Shown here: in pieces, positions 21,749-33,290 of the stretch
Layout of the letters: each line of letters begins with the position of its first letter
Numbering within the stretch: the stretch's first letter is position 1
Origin: Euphorbia lathyris
Lineage: Eukaryota; Streptophyta; Magnoliopsida; Malpighiales; Euphorbiaceae
DNA length: 64,000 nt
Reading direction: 5' to 3'
Assembly: GCF_963576675.1 (NCBI RefSeq)
Contig: NC_088918.1
Coordinates: 43,681,501 to 43,745,500, forward strand
Notes under the pieces: generated by a model
What the model saw: only the letters and a program-made list of their open reading frames with translations
The model's database searches: none
Told to the model about the DNA's origin: nothing
Translations under genes and position numbers: made by a program

Positions 21749-24700
21749 CTAGACACGAATAGTTCTACTAATAGTCGAACCGTGACAGTCTTCACTGAGG
21801 ATTCCCTGGAGGCCTGCAGGAGGTATATCAAATTCATGAAAACCTAAGTGGCAAGAACCTGCGAAGTTCGCCAACCAGTCAGCGGCACGGTTGCCCTCAC
21901 GATAAGTGTGTTTGAACATGATTACCCAGCTTCTCTCACGTAACTCTTTACACCGAGTTACAATCCACGCATAAGGGTGGGAGGTTCCCATCTCTTTCGT
22001 TAACAGGTTCATAATAACACACGAATCAACTTCCACAATCACTTTCCGGAATCCCTTGTCCCACGCGTGATTCATTCCGTGGAACAGGCCCTAAAGTTCT
22101 GATAGTGTCACTGTGCACCAGCCAATATTAACTCCGAATCCCCCTAGCCATTCACCGGATCTTCCGCGAATCAAACCTCCAGCGGCGGCGCTGCCCGGGT
22201 TCCCTTTACAGGAGCCGTCTGTATTCACTTTCACCCAATCCTCCTCGGGAGGCTCCCAACGAATCCGGACTGTTTGAAGGGTCGTCATTCCCGAATCCTT
22301 TAGCAAGGTCTGAGCCTGCTGAAATTCAGTGCACTGCTGCATAATGTGATCCGCTCCTCTGTACTGGCTACTGCTGCCCCCAAAGATCAGTTTATTCTTG
22401 TCTTTCCATAGTTCCCAAACCGTCTGCGCGAAGACACTCGGCCAAGGCACATTCTGGACTGAACGAGTGCAACAAATGTTCCGAGATATCCAATCCCTCA
22501 CATTACCATAGAAAAAAGCCGTTCTCAGGTTCCAGGGAATAAGGCGGGCCCATACTCGGCGAGCAAGAAAACAATCCCGTAAAATGTGAAGTTATGTTTC
22601 ACGCTGTCGACAGCTTTGGCAATCTTCAGAGCTAGCTATGCCTCTTCGAACTCTATTAGTATTACAGAGGATACTATTATGCATAGCCGTCCATAAAAAC
22701 ATTTTGACCTTCTCTGGAACTGACAGTTTCCACATTTTGTCCCAAATCCGATCCCCGGTCTGCTGCATAGCATTTACTTGAATATCATACCCGGATCGGA
22801 CTGAATAATTTCCGGAGGCACAGTGAGGCCAATACCAGACGTCCGGCTCGTGCCTATCCGGACTCAGCGCATACGTTGCGACTTTCAGCAGGTCCGTCGA
22901 AGATAACAACCTATCAAGTTGATCCCAATCCCAGCTGTTTCGCGAGGAGTCCCAGCAATCCCTCACTGTTTTATCTAACTCCTCTGTCCCTATACCTGCT
23001 GTATTATGTGGCGTCAGTACCCCTGGTCCGCACCAAGCGTCTCTCCAAAACTTCGTTTCGCTTCCGCCATAGACTAGTTTAGCAGCTCCTTGCGTAATAA
23101 TTGAACCTCCTGCAACGACACTCTTCCATGTCGCTGAGCTTGAACTTTGGGCCTGTAGTAGATCATGCCCGAGTCTGTTTCCACCATATTTAGCACGAAT
23201 TACACGAACCCATAGTGGGTCAGTATCCGTGAGCGCAGTCCAGCTCAGTCTTGCAATCATTGCTAAATTGAATTCTCTGATTCTTCTAATCCCCAATCCA
23301 CCTTCACTTTTCTTCTTACTAACCAAATTCCAATTGATCAGATGCATCTTTCTCTCCTGCCCCACTGTACCCCAGATAAAGCCTCTATTAAACTTGTCAA
23401 GCCGGTCACAGATGCTTTTAGGTAGGAGTGCAGTTTGCATTGTGTAGCTCGGTACTGCTGTCATGACTGATTTGACAAGCGTCGATCGGCCAGCTAGGTT
23501 CAGAGCTTTTGATTTCCATCCTGCCAACTTGGTTTGAACATGCTCCACCACTGAACCATATGTTTCCTTGCTTATTCGTTGGTGAATAACTGGCATTCCC
23601 AGGTACTTCCCCAAATTTGTAGTTTTTGCAATTCCCAACGCTCTCCCAATTTCTAGGCTAGTTGGATCTGAAACATTGCTTGAATAGAAGACTCGAGACT
23701 TTGTAAGGCTGACTTTCTGTCCGGAGCAGGCAGAGAACTTACTCAAGATATCCCGAATAACCATAGCTTGCTGTACTGACGCCTCTGCCATTAACACAAT
23801 ATCGTCTGCGGAGAAAATATGAGACAAGGCAGGTCCTCCCCTTGACAGCTTAACTGGCTTCCAAGCTCCCTCACTGACTGCATCCGAGATCAAGTGATTA
23901 AGTCGTTCTAAACATAGCACAAAAAGATACGGCGACAGGGGATCTCCTTGTCTAAGACCTCTGGTTGGATGAAAAGCCGGTAGCGGTTCGCCATTCCATA
24001 AGACACTCATGCTGGGCCCTGACACACATGCCATTATTAGATTAATTAGATTGATGTCCAAGCCAACCTCCATAAGAGTATGTCGCAAGAAATCCCAAGA
24101 AATTCTATCGTAGGCTTTCTCCAAGTCTAATTTCAGGACCATGAGCCCCTTGCGGCCCATCTTCTTCTTGAGAGAGTGAATAGTTTCCTGCAGTAAGATA
24201 ATATTATCAGATATTTGACGTCCAGGAACAAAGCTACTTTGAGTGGGGCCAATAATAGTACAAAGCGAGGTCTTCAACCGATTAACGATACATTTCGTCA
24301 TAATTTTGTACAAAACTGAGCACAAACTGATAGGCCGGAACTGAGTGATCTTGTCCGGGTTTGCATTTTTAGGAATCACCGTGATATGAGTGTCGTTCCA
24401 GCTCAGGGGCAGCACACCTGTGTTTAATACATCCAGGACCGCATTAGTAACTTGTGCACCGAGGATAGGCCAGAGTCGCTGATACACCCCAGCTTGAAAC
24501 CCGTCGGGACCGGGAGCTTTAAATGGACTCATAGCAAACAGAGCCGCACGAACTTCAGCAGCGTTGAACCTATCATGACTCTGAAGAGAGGCAGGTAGCG
24601 GTGGAAAAGTACAATTGGTAGTTAGAAGCGGCCGATTTCTCATTTCCTCAGTAAAGAGTGTAGTAAAATGAGTTATGACATGCTCCTGAAGCATACCACT

Positions 24701-25882
24701 CTCCCATATCCATCTCCCCGCTTCATCCATGAGCCCTTCGATCTTATTTCTCCGCCGTCTGATAATGGTTGATGTATGGAAGAACGTTGAATTTTTATCC
24801 CCAAACTGCAGCCATTTAATCCGCGATTTCTGATACCAAAGAGTTTCCTCCTGCAGAAGAGTCGAATTCAGTTCCGATAAAAGTTTACTTTCCAGCCTAG
24901 CAAGGCCCTGAGTGAACCGGTTGGCCATGAGCTTTTGAACTCCTGCGAGGCGGCGGTAAAGCCGCTGCTTTCTGTGGAAAATATTACCTAAAATATTGCG
25001 GTTCCAGTTTCTTAGCTCCGGAATAATAGCAGCTGTCCCTTCCGTGATCTGAACATTTCTCTGCCAAGTTTGTCGGAAGAAGTTCAAGAAATCAGCATGC
25101 TGGAGCCATGCAGCTTCAAACCGGAATGGCTTATTAACGGGAGTGGTGCTGTCGAGGTTCAGGCTCATCAGGATGGGGGCGTGATCAGATTTTGTGCGGG
25201 GCAGATGACAGAGACTAGCATCGGGGAACCAACTACGGAAAGTGGTGTTGCACAGAGCCCTGTCTAACCGACATGCCACTCTAGTTCGCACTGTTGAGCC
25301 TCTGTACCAAGTGAAGATCGGGCCTTGGAACCCCATATCGATTAATTGCATATTATTAATCCATTGAATGAAGAAGGAGCATCGATCAAGGACCCCTAGG
25401 GCACCTCCTTGCTTCTCCTCACTGCTCTTGATACAATTGAAGTCACCTAACACGACCCAGGGACCCTGAACCTCACTGTAGATTGAAAGCATGTCTTCCA
25501 TAAATTCCCTCTTGAAGCTCATTTGGGGTCGGACGTAAACAAAGGTAGCAAAAAAAGATCTATTCTGAAGAGCTCCTCCGGGAAAGGTAATCTCAGTGTG
25601 TAAGAACTGTCTGTTTCGGGCAACAATTTGGATGCTAAGTCTGTCATGATTCCAGAATAACCAAATACCTCCACTGAAACCTTCCGTGTCAACTGTAGCT
25701 ACATCGGAGAAGTTCAGTTTGCGACGAAGATCCTCAGCTCGAGTCGAAGGAAGCCTTGGTTCCAGCAAAACTAAAATCTCAGGCTTATGAATCGAGAGCA
25801 TGTGACGGAGAGCCCGGTGTAGCTCATTACCACCGGCTCCAAAGCAATTCCATGACAAAATCATAACTAAAAGGAATAGCAA
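21749..25882 (-). pseudogene. LINE ORF2: endonuclease, reverse transcriptase, RNase H
   Basis: One frame of 1,377 codons has two in-frame stops, TAA at 22592-22594 and TAG at 22091-22093. The order is as follows. The L1 endonuclease (residues about 1-235) has WNCFGAGG, LLEPR, GDFNCI and SDHAPI, covering the conserved N, E, D/N and H. The reverse transcriptase (about 450-720) has FRPISLCSVLYK, LDLEKAYDRISWDF, GLRQGDPLSPYLF and HIFSADDIVLM. A C-terminal zf-RVT-type CX2C motif precedes the first stop. RNase H has VNTDGSCKGNPG, VEVDS and GNRAADWLAN. The usual FADD motif reads SADD here. The protein would nick target DNA and reverse-transcribe LINE RNA. Both stops are single-base type changes in an otherwise well-preserved gene, so inactivation is recent. 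Confidence 0.92.
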
Positions 25883-25899
25883 AGCGAAGGAACCTCTAC

Positions 25900-27378
25900 T
25901 TACTGAGGCGGGATGACAAAGCCAGAACCCTGGCCTATTTCTTCATTTATCACATAGCTGTCAATAGTGGATAGAGGAGACCGATTAGCTGAGCTTGGTC
26001 TGCTTCGCTTGTTCCTCCCCGGGGGCTCCGTAGCCCTTAAGCAATTCTCCTTTCCCAGTAGGGCTGTAGCTAGATCCGTCGCACCATCACTGACATTATC
26101 CATCAGAGTCCCAAAGGCATTGGAATTTACATGTGTTTTTCCTCCATTCAGACGTGCCTTAGGAGCCTTTCCATGGGTGCCTGAAGAGTTGAACGCAAAG
26201 CTAGGTTCCATATTACTTCTGCTGGGTTCGGCTGTCGCTTCCTGCAACTTAGTAATCTTTTCTGGTTGTAGAGGTTGAGCATTTGTTGGGAATTTGGATT
26301 GAAGAGAGCTCGCAACTTGCTTCAGGCGAGGTGTGTACTTTCGTTTGGGAACACATAGCCACTCCCCATAGTTTGCTGGGCTGTCATCACTGTTTGTAGC
26401 TAGGCTCGAGTCATTCACTGGTTCCGAGTTACCTCTACTTTGTTGCTGTTCCCCCTTATCTTGCATTACCTCATCTATCCCCTTATCAGTAGATTCCAGC
26501 TCATGCGTTTTCGACACCACTGAGCGACCGATCCCTGGGTTCCTGCAGCCTTCTTTTTCATGCCCATACAATCCGCACTTGTGACACGCTGTGTATAACC
26601 CTTCATATTCAATATGATAGGTATTTCCATTGAGGCGGAATTGTGCAATTAAAGGCTTGCTAAGGTCAATCTCAACACAGACACGTGCGAACTTTCCTCT
26701 TGCCTTTCCTGTGGTGTTCTTATCAGCTCGAATGGCCTTGCCAAAAGAATTTTTGATTAACAGTAGAGCATCCTTTTGATAAAACTGAAGCGGTAGTTCA
26801 GGGAAACGAGCCCATACCAGCATTTTGTCAACCGAAGCCGCTGAAGGCACAAACGTAGGTGACCACTCCCTAATTGTCAGATAGTGTCCTTGCACCAGCC
26901 AAGGTCCATCTTGAATAACATGATCCCTGTCAGTGCTCTTATCAAAATTTACTAGGTGAAATCTATGTCCAAGATCGATCATTGTAAATTCGCCTTCTGT
27001 CTTCCAGATTTCCGCAGCTCTGTTTCTCAGGGCTATATACCCCACGTTTCTACCAAGGATCTTGATAATCAACGCGTTCGACCATACTTGGGACCATTCT
27101 TCTACAAGTTCCGGGGCAATATTAATGTCAGGGAAGAGGGGATCGTTGTTTACAAGGCTGATGGAGCCCTGTCCAGAAACGCGCAGGTCGACTGGGGTTC
27201 TTCGGGGTTCCGACATCGAGACGTCATTGAGGATATCCCTGAAGGAGCGGTATCTTGTTGGTGAGTTAATGGGTTGCGAGATGGGTGTATCAGGTGGAAT
27301 CGGGGGAGGTGGTGGTGGTGCGGCGGCAGGTTGCGGCTGGGTCTGAGGTAGGGTTTCGAGCGGCATATTTTTGCCCAT
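25900..27378 (-). CDS. LINE ORF1, nucleic-acid-binding protein
   Basis: An intact 492-residue frame starting at the ATG at 27376-27378; a second in-frame ATG lies 4 codons later. A proline-rich N-terminus (about 8-40) is followed by a DUF4283-type domain (about 75-230; DPLFPDINI, WSNALIIKILGRN, DRDHVIQDGPWLV, VWARFPELPLQFY). A CCHC zinc knuckle, CHKCGLYGHEKEGC, lies near residues 268-281. A low-complexity basic tail contains PKRKYTPRLKQ. Plant L1 ORF1 proteins bind the LINE RNA and form the retrotransposition particle. It is 17 bp upstream of ORF2 on the same strand. With ORF2 broken, the copy could act only in trans, if it is expressed at all. Confidence 0.88.
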   Translation of the reverse strand: MGKNMPLETLPQTQPQPAAAPPPPPPIPPDTPISQPINSPTRYRSFRDILNDVSMSEPRRTPVDLRVSGQGSISLVNNDPLFPDINIAPELVEEWSQVWSNALIIKILGRNVGYIALRNRAAEIWKTEGEFTMIDLGHRFHLVNFDKSTDRDHVIQDGPWLVQGHYLTIREWSPTFVPSAASVDKMLVWARFPELPLQFYQKDALLLIKNSFGKAIRADKNTTGKARGKFARVCVEIDLSKPLIAQFRLNGNTYHIEYEGLYTACHKCGLYGHEKEGCRNPGIGRSVVSKTHELESTDKGIDEVMQDKGEQQQSRGNSEPVNDSSLATNSDDSPANYGEWLCVPKRKYTPRLKQVASSLQSKFPTNAQPLQPEKITKLQEATAEPSRSNMEPSFAFNSSGTHGKAPKARLNGGKTHVNSNAFGTLMDNVSDGATDLATALLGKENCLRATEPPGRNKRSRPSSANRSPLSTIDSYVINEEIGQGSGFVIPPQ

Positions 27379-27672
27379 ACAAGGCTCCTGGTGTACTTCT
27401 CGGTTCTGTTTTTTTACTAAATTGTGGAATTGAAAGGGTTTTACTTTGATTTATTATGAGATTTATATAGGGTTTTACCTGGAATTAACTGAATTTAGTG
27501 TCTGTATGCTGCATTTATGTATTGGAAATTGGTATTTAGCAGATTAGGCTGTCAATTTCTGACATGAATTGCAGAGATAACCTGTTTGATATTTTCAGAT
27601 TGAAGAAAGAAAAGAAGAATCAAGATTAATTTTGTTTTTAATCATCTTGGTTTTGTTTGAATTTTGTTGCAG

Positions 27673-27777
27673 ATGGATGTTCAAAGAAATAATGATTCGA
27701 ATTGCATTGAAGATGAGCCTCTTGATATAAGTGAAGCGTCTAGAGAACTCGAATTGCTTCCTCGAACGTATTTAGAT
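27673..27777 (+). pseudogene. Captured exon of an unrecognised gene
   Basis: This 105-bp block is preceded by a T-rich tract and TTGTTGCAG and followed by GTAAGC, so it looks like a spliced exon in phase. It encodes 35 residues beginning MDVQRNNDSNCIEDEPLDIS, acidic with no clear domain. It lies in the Mutator-like element between the LINE and the right inverted repeat. I do not recognise the source. Confidence 0.5.
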
Positions 27778-28191
27778 GTAAGCAGCAAACATATTTGGAT
27801 GTTATAGTATTTTAGCATTTTATAGCTATTGAGGGATAATAATATTGATTTTAGAGAAAGAAATTAACAAAGAGGAGAGAGAGAAGAGAGAGAAAGAAGG
27901 AAAAAAAATAAAAAAAAAAAATTAAAGAGAGATGGAAAAAGATGGTGTATTTGAATTTTATTTTTTATTTTGGGGTTTCTTTGTGATAATTAGATAATAA
28001 GGGAGGTTAATTTATAAAATAAATAAATATAAGGACCAAATTAACTTTTTTTCCTTTGACTTTTAACACCGTTATTCAATTTGGTATGTGTTTGCTAACG
28101 GATATCATTTTGCAAATTTTTAAACCACAAAACTGTAATTGAAAACAAATGTAGCCACAAGGTTTATTTTTATACTTTTCCCTATTATTTA

Positions 28192-28812
28192 TTCCGAGTT
28201 GTCCATAATAAAAATTTCTGACACATAATTTGGTTAGCTTTTGAGTTTTGATTTTTGAAAATTTAAAAATAAAAATAAAAATAAAAATAAAAATGGCTTC
28301 CTTACTGTAGTTTTCCATTTTTACTAATTGTTTTTTTTTACCGCTAAAGTTTAAATTAAAAAAATATTCAAATTTAATTACGAATCTACAAATAATTAGA
28401 ATATAATAAAGTTTATACATTAATATTGTGTCCAAGAAAAGAGAGAGATACTCCTCATCGTCTTCCCTTTCCTCTTCCTCTTCCTCTTCCTCTTCTTCTT
28501 CCTCACCATCTCACACAGTGACCTCTTCTCCCACTCTGAAATTGAAATTGGAAGAGACTTGCCTACTCAGCTATGTTTTTTTCCTTCTTTTTTGCTTTTC
28601 CTTAGTTTCCTATTTCTTCAATTTTAGGGTTTGGGTATGGAGATTACTGTTCCCTATTTCCAATAGTTTTAGGGGTTCCTTTTTCATATCTGTAATCGGA
28701 TTAGTATTTAAGTTTGATAGGGAGAGGGGGACAAATTGAGAGAGTATTATTAGTTCAATTTCTTCTCCGTCTCTCTCTTCTGGTGCTGAAAAATTACAAG
28801 CTTTTTTGAGGG
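28192..28812 (+). promoter_or_regulatory. Promoter and 5' UTR region of the WD40 gene
   Basis: Sequence between the Mutator-like element and the start codon. An AAAAT tandem run lies at about 28262-28292. A pyrimidine microsatellite of TCTTCC units covers about 28461-28506, a common feature of plant 5' leaders. A second TCTCTC patch is at about 28768-28780. I could not fix a TATA box or the transcription start. The ORF at 28428-28739 is incidental. Confidence 0.45.
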
Positions 28813-31800
28813 ATGGAAGGGAGGAGAGTATCGGCAAATCCGAGACCGTGCTCAGGAAGGAGAATTTTGGCGAGGAAAAGACCTCGCACTTATGGATTCG
28901 TTAACACTGTTAAGAAGCTCCAGAGACGCGAGATTTCTTCTAAGCGAGATCGTGCTTTTAGCATGAGCAATGCCCAGGAGAGGTTTCGCAATATGCGTTT
29001 GAGGGTCTGTTCTTTCTTCCCTTGCTTAATTTTTATTTATTTGGGTTTTTTCTTAATTTACATTTTCTCCTTGTATGATTACAGAATAGCTTGTTTAACA
29101 GATTTAGAGTTTTAAATTTGGCTCTGGATAGTGAAGTTTATTCGAATTATTACTTAGTTGTAGCTGCTCTTATCCGATGCTTGTTTATGAGCTAGGGAGC
29201 TTGGAATGAACTGATTTACGTTCCCTTTTAAGTTGCTTCCTTGTATTAGTATATCCCGTGTAAGAGATTTCTGTATTTTGGTCGTGAATTTGTGTTAATG
29301 ATTAATAGGTATTCGTTTGGCCTGATAAGTACTGAACTAGCGGAGTAGCGACTTCTTTAGTAATTGTTCCTTACTGTTTTGAATCTGGATTTGTTTGTTT
29401 GCTCATTCATCTTGTTGTACGTTATAATCTGGTCCACCACCTCATCATGAGTTTTTTTTTTTTTTTTTCACTTTAGTTTCAAGAAAGACAGTTTTAACTT
29501 GTATGATTTACTTTCATTAGGAAGAATATGATACTCATGATCCTAAGGGTCATTGTCAAGTAGTGCTGCCTTTTCTGATGAAGAGAACGAAAGTTATTGA
29601 GATTGTGGCTGCTCGCGACATTGTATTTGCTCTTGCACATTCTGGTGTTTGTGCAGCTTTTAGTAGAGGTAACAACTAGGTTTTCTTTTATATTATGAAG
29701 AGATCGTAAGTTTTTTATGTTTAATAACCGTACTAGTACTTAAAATTTCTTGGTATGACTTTATCTCATGTTTTTGCTGACTATTTTCAATGCAGAGACA
29801 AATCAGAGAATATGTTTTCTTAATGTTAGTCCTGATGAAGTCATTAGAAGCTTGTTCTACAATAAAAACAATGATTCACTCATCACAGTTTCAGTATATG
29901 CTTCAGATAACTTTAGCTCCTTGAAGTGCAGATCAACTAGAATCGAGTATGTCTCACTTTTATGTGTTCTTTACTTGTTAATGAGTCTAATTGTTAGATG
30001 TATTAATTTGTGCCACAAATATTCGTGTATTTAAATTGTTAGGTATATAAGGAGGGGTAAGCCAGATGCTGGTTTTGCTCTTTTTGAGTCAGAATCCTTG
30101 AAGTGGCCTGGGTTTGTGGAATTTGATGATGTCAATGGAAAGGTCCTAACCTACTCAGCACAGGACAGGTGTTTTCCAGTTCACTAATCCTGCCTTCAAA
30201 ATCTCTCATGAATTCTAATATTTTATTTGTATTGGTAAATGTTGCCAGCGTATACAAGGTGTTCGACCTCAAAAATTATACGATGTTGTATTCTATATCG
30301 GATAAACATGTACAAGAAATCAAGATTAGGTAATCTCTCTCTCAAACTCGTGTGAACTTATGTTGAAGACAGGAGCAATCTTTGTCTTGTAATGGAGCTT
30401 TTTATTGATGATACTCTATAGTTATTTCTTGAGCATATAGTTTTTCTTAACCTTTTGCGAGAGTAGATGCATGACAACAAGCCATATCCATCATATTCGT
30501 TTATGTTTGCCTTTTTGAATGAGTTCTAAATATGCACCCAATTTTGCTCTTTTTTATTTTCAATTGTGCTTCACATGTGGTCTTCTAACCTACAATTTGT
30601 ATTTCATGATCTGCATCAGTCCGGGCATCATGTTGTTGATTTTCAATAGATTGAGTAGCCACGTTCCTCTTAAGATTTTATCAATAGAAGATGGCACAGT
30701 TCTCAAAGCCTTCAATCATTTACTTCATCGAAATAAGAAGGTAGACTTCATTGAACAATTTAATGAGAAACTTCTTGTCAAGCAGGAAAATGAGAATCTC
30801 CAGATTCTTGATGTGAGTAATCTATAACTATTTTCAGTCCTTGCAGCCATGATTATGTTCCCTGCCAGTAACTGTTTATTCCTTTATGCAGGTACGGAAT
30901 GCAGAGCTCATGGAAGTTAGTAGAAGCGAGTTCATGACTCCCTCAGCATTTATCTTCCTCTATGAAAACCAGTTGTTCTTAACTTTCAGAAATAGAACTG
31001 TTGCTGTATGGAATTTCCGTGGGGAGCTTGTAACTTCATTTGAGGATCACCTTTTATGGCACCCCGACTGCAACACAAATAACATATACATAACAAGTGA
31101 TCAGGATCTTATTATTTCCTACTGCAAAGCTGAATCTGAAGACCAGTGGATAGAGGGAAATGGTATACATTTTCTGCCACCTTAAGTTTGATAACTAGTT
31201 TCAAAAGTCCGAGCAATCTATGGTCTTAGCTAGTAGTATGCTGCGTTGTGCTGGCTTGAACTTTACTATAATTGATGTAGACACTAAAACATTGCATTTA
31301 TTTGTCAATAAGAGGAACCTCGACTGGTTCAGGTGTCACATTTCAAAAGATCACATCTAATAATTAGATATAAAGAGGTATGCTTCATTATAAGTTAAAG
31401 TCTGCACGGGTAGCCTGGTTGTTACTAATCTTAATATCAGTCAGATTAAGATTATGTCTACTCTGAGTCATGACATATTAGTAGCATAGTTGGTTGAATT
31501 GGTGTCAAATATCTAGTTGGCTGGTGGAGTCGTAACTTGCATTTTTCCAACTGAAGACACAAAAATTCCTATCTAATTTATTTAATTTCAGTGGCTAGTT
31601 TGCTTCTTGAGTTACCATGAAGTTCAATAGATATAACTGTTTAGGCTTTGATTGGATGAAGGGTTTGAAGGGGTTAGAAAGGGAAAGGTAACGTTTTCTT
31701 TCCTAACCCCTCCAAACCCTTCATCCAATCGAAGTCTTAATGGTCGAAGTAGAGTGCACTGACGGATTCGTTTTGTTGTTGTAAAGTAATTTGCTCCAAT

Positions 31801-32399
31801 TTGCTGTTCTATTCTACCATTCTATCTGTTCCCTTGCCAGAATCTTTAGAGTGGACATCCTGGGAAACGAGTTCTAATTTAAAAGAAATTTATAAATGGT
31901 ATGCTGTATCAAATGTTTATGTTCTAATTGTGGGAAATTAGTTGCCACATTGTTGCTGTTAGGAGCAATTAACCATGAAGAAAGTGGGAACAATGTATTT
32001 CCTGACAGTTGGGACCTGTAACTCAGTTTTTGCTACTCTCACCCAATATCGTTTTTTTTTTTATGTATTTTGAACATGATGTGTTGTGAAAAAAGAGCAT
32101 TCTTTTGGGAAGATTATTGGGTCTCACTGATAGCTTTATTTTATGCAGCTGGATCGATCAATATTAGCAACATCTTGACAGGGAAGTGTTTGGCTAAAAT
32201 AAATGCGAGCAATGGTGGTCCAAAGGGTGAAGGGAGCAGCAGCAGTAGCAGTAGCGGTGGGTCAAAGCAGAGTTATTCATGTATGAGAAGTACAGTAACA
32301 GAAGCCTTGGAAGACATTACAGCGCTTTTCTATGATGAAGAGCGCAATGAGATATACACTGGTAACAGACATGGGCTAGTTCATGTATGGTCTAACTAA
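28813..32399 (+). CDS. Transducin/WD40 repeat-like protein, 8 exons
   Basis: Coding exons: 28813-29004, 29521-29668, 29796-29946, 30043-30168, 30249-30329, 30620-30812, 30892-31162 and 32149-32399. Together they give 1,413 bp and 470 residues with no stop. All introns are GT-AG and the phases agree. The N-terminus is basic (GRRILARKRPRTYGF) and nuclear-like. The body has beta-rich blade segments such as DIVFALAHSGVCAAF, GFALFES, VYKVFDLKN, LILSIEDGTV-type strands, TVAVWNFRGELVTSF and a final GNRHGLVHVWSN blade. The serine-rich insert in exon 8 (about residues 411-420) is the most variable part. It is a conserved, single-copy-type land-plant protein with no characterised function that I can name. 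The start is the first ATG after a leader without other strong ATGs and fits the conserved MEGRRVSANPRP beginning. It is the only intact host gene here. Confidence 0.92.
31644..31736. mobile_element. Small PIF/Harbinger-type MITE in intron 7
   Basis: A 93-bp near-perfect foldback starts GGCTTTGATTGGATGAAGGG and ends in its complement. Arms are about 41 bp with a loop of about 10 bp. It is flanked by TTA at 31641-31643 and 31737-31739, the Harbinger target site. It lies in the last and longest intron (986 bp) of the WD40 gene. Confidence 0.8.
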
Positions 32400-33290
32400 A
32401 GCAAAGAGTATGCTTTTGATGACATGGAGTTAAATGTTATAAATCAGCATGTAGAAGACGTTTGAAGAGGCCTATAAAAGCATTTTTTTTGCACTGGTAA
32501 GTCCAGTCCAGTCCAGGTATGACAAACTTGAGCAGGTTGCATTGCAGAGACAGAAGATGGTTGTGGTGATGCCTGCAAAAGTGTTAATTAGTTGAGAATG
32601 AATTTGTAGCATTGAGATTTATTTGAACTTTCTTTCTCTTGTATTAATTTGTAGATTTTAAAGTGGTTCCGGTGTTGTTTGATTGAGAAGTGAGGGAAGG
32701 ATAGGTTGTTGAAAATTGAAGACCATAGTTGTCTGTCTGTCTGTAACATAACTACATTAGTTTGTATTCTTTTCTTCTTTCTGTTAAGTAAACAACATGT
32801 TTGCTTCTTATTTATTAGTAGTTGCTATCTTGTAACGGGAAACACTAACAAAGTCTGAACACTCTTCTCCTGCTCTATGATTCAAGGGGACACTAATGGA
32901 GCCAGCAGCTGCTATGGTAAGGTAACACTCAATACCTTACCACCATTTTATATTTCACTTTCACTTTCACAACTATGATAGAAATCTCACATATAGAATT
33001 GAAAAAACTAAATCACCAGAATTAGATTGTTCCAAAAATCCAATCCAATTCGGAGATTTAGATAAGGATATTCTTCGTTTTAGATGAATACCTATTTACG
33101 TTTATTTCTAAAGATAAAAGTAAAAATATAATTTCCAATATAATAAAATATACAAATGCATACCTTATGTAATTTCAACTAAATAATACACCATCTGATC
33201 TAAATTAGGTTACGTAGGGTTTTTCATTAAAACCAATAAAACATTAATTAGACTAGAAAAGTGATTAATTTAGTGGATTACTAAACTTAG
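32400..33290 (+). other. 3' UTR and intergenic DNA downstream of the WD40 gene
   Basis: The 3' UTR probably ends within 32600-32830, where T-rich and AATAA-like signals occur. From about 32940 the DNA is AT-rich and I see no gene or repeat structure in it. Confidence 0.5.

Larger units (their letters stand above)
21677..27407 (-). mobile_element. L1-type LINE (copy 2), nearly full length, inactive
   Basis: A minus-strand non-LTR element. Its 3' poly(A) tail appears on the plus strand as a 14-base T run at 21676-21689. The likely 11-bp target duplication GTTTTTTTACT lies at 21666-21676 and 27408-27418. It carries ORF1 (25900-27378) and ORF2 (21749-25882) separated by 17 bp. The 5' leader is only about 29 bp, so it may be slightly 5'-truncated. 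Two nonsense codons break ORF2. It inserted inside the Mutator-like element. Confidence 0.92.
20803..28182. mobile_element. Second Mutator-like element, split by a LINE
   Basis: It has the same ends and long inverted repeats (about 20803-21140 and 27850-28182) as the element at 18002-19267. The 9-bp target duplication is TATTATTTA (20794-20802 and 28183-28191). Nearly all of its interior is a LINE inserted later; without the LINE the element is about 1.65 kb. The remaining interior (21141-21665 and 27419-27849) is gene-like, with splice-type junctions. No transposase is present. The inner edges of the repeats are rich in CTCTCT/GAGAGA. The right end lies 630 bp upstream of the WD40 gene's ATG. 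Confidence 0.92.

Noticed and set aside
22876..26278. Plus-strand ORFs opposite the LINE genes
   Set aside because: They lie antisense to ORF1 and ORF2, which have clear domains on the minus strand.
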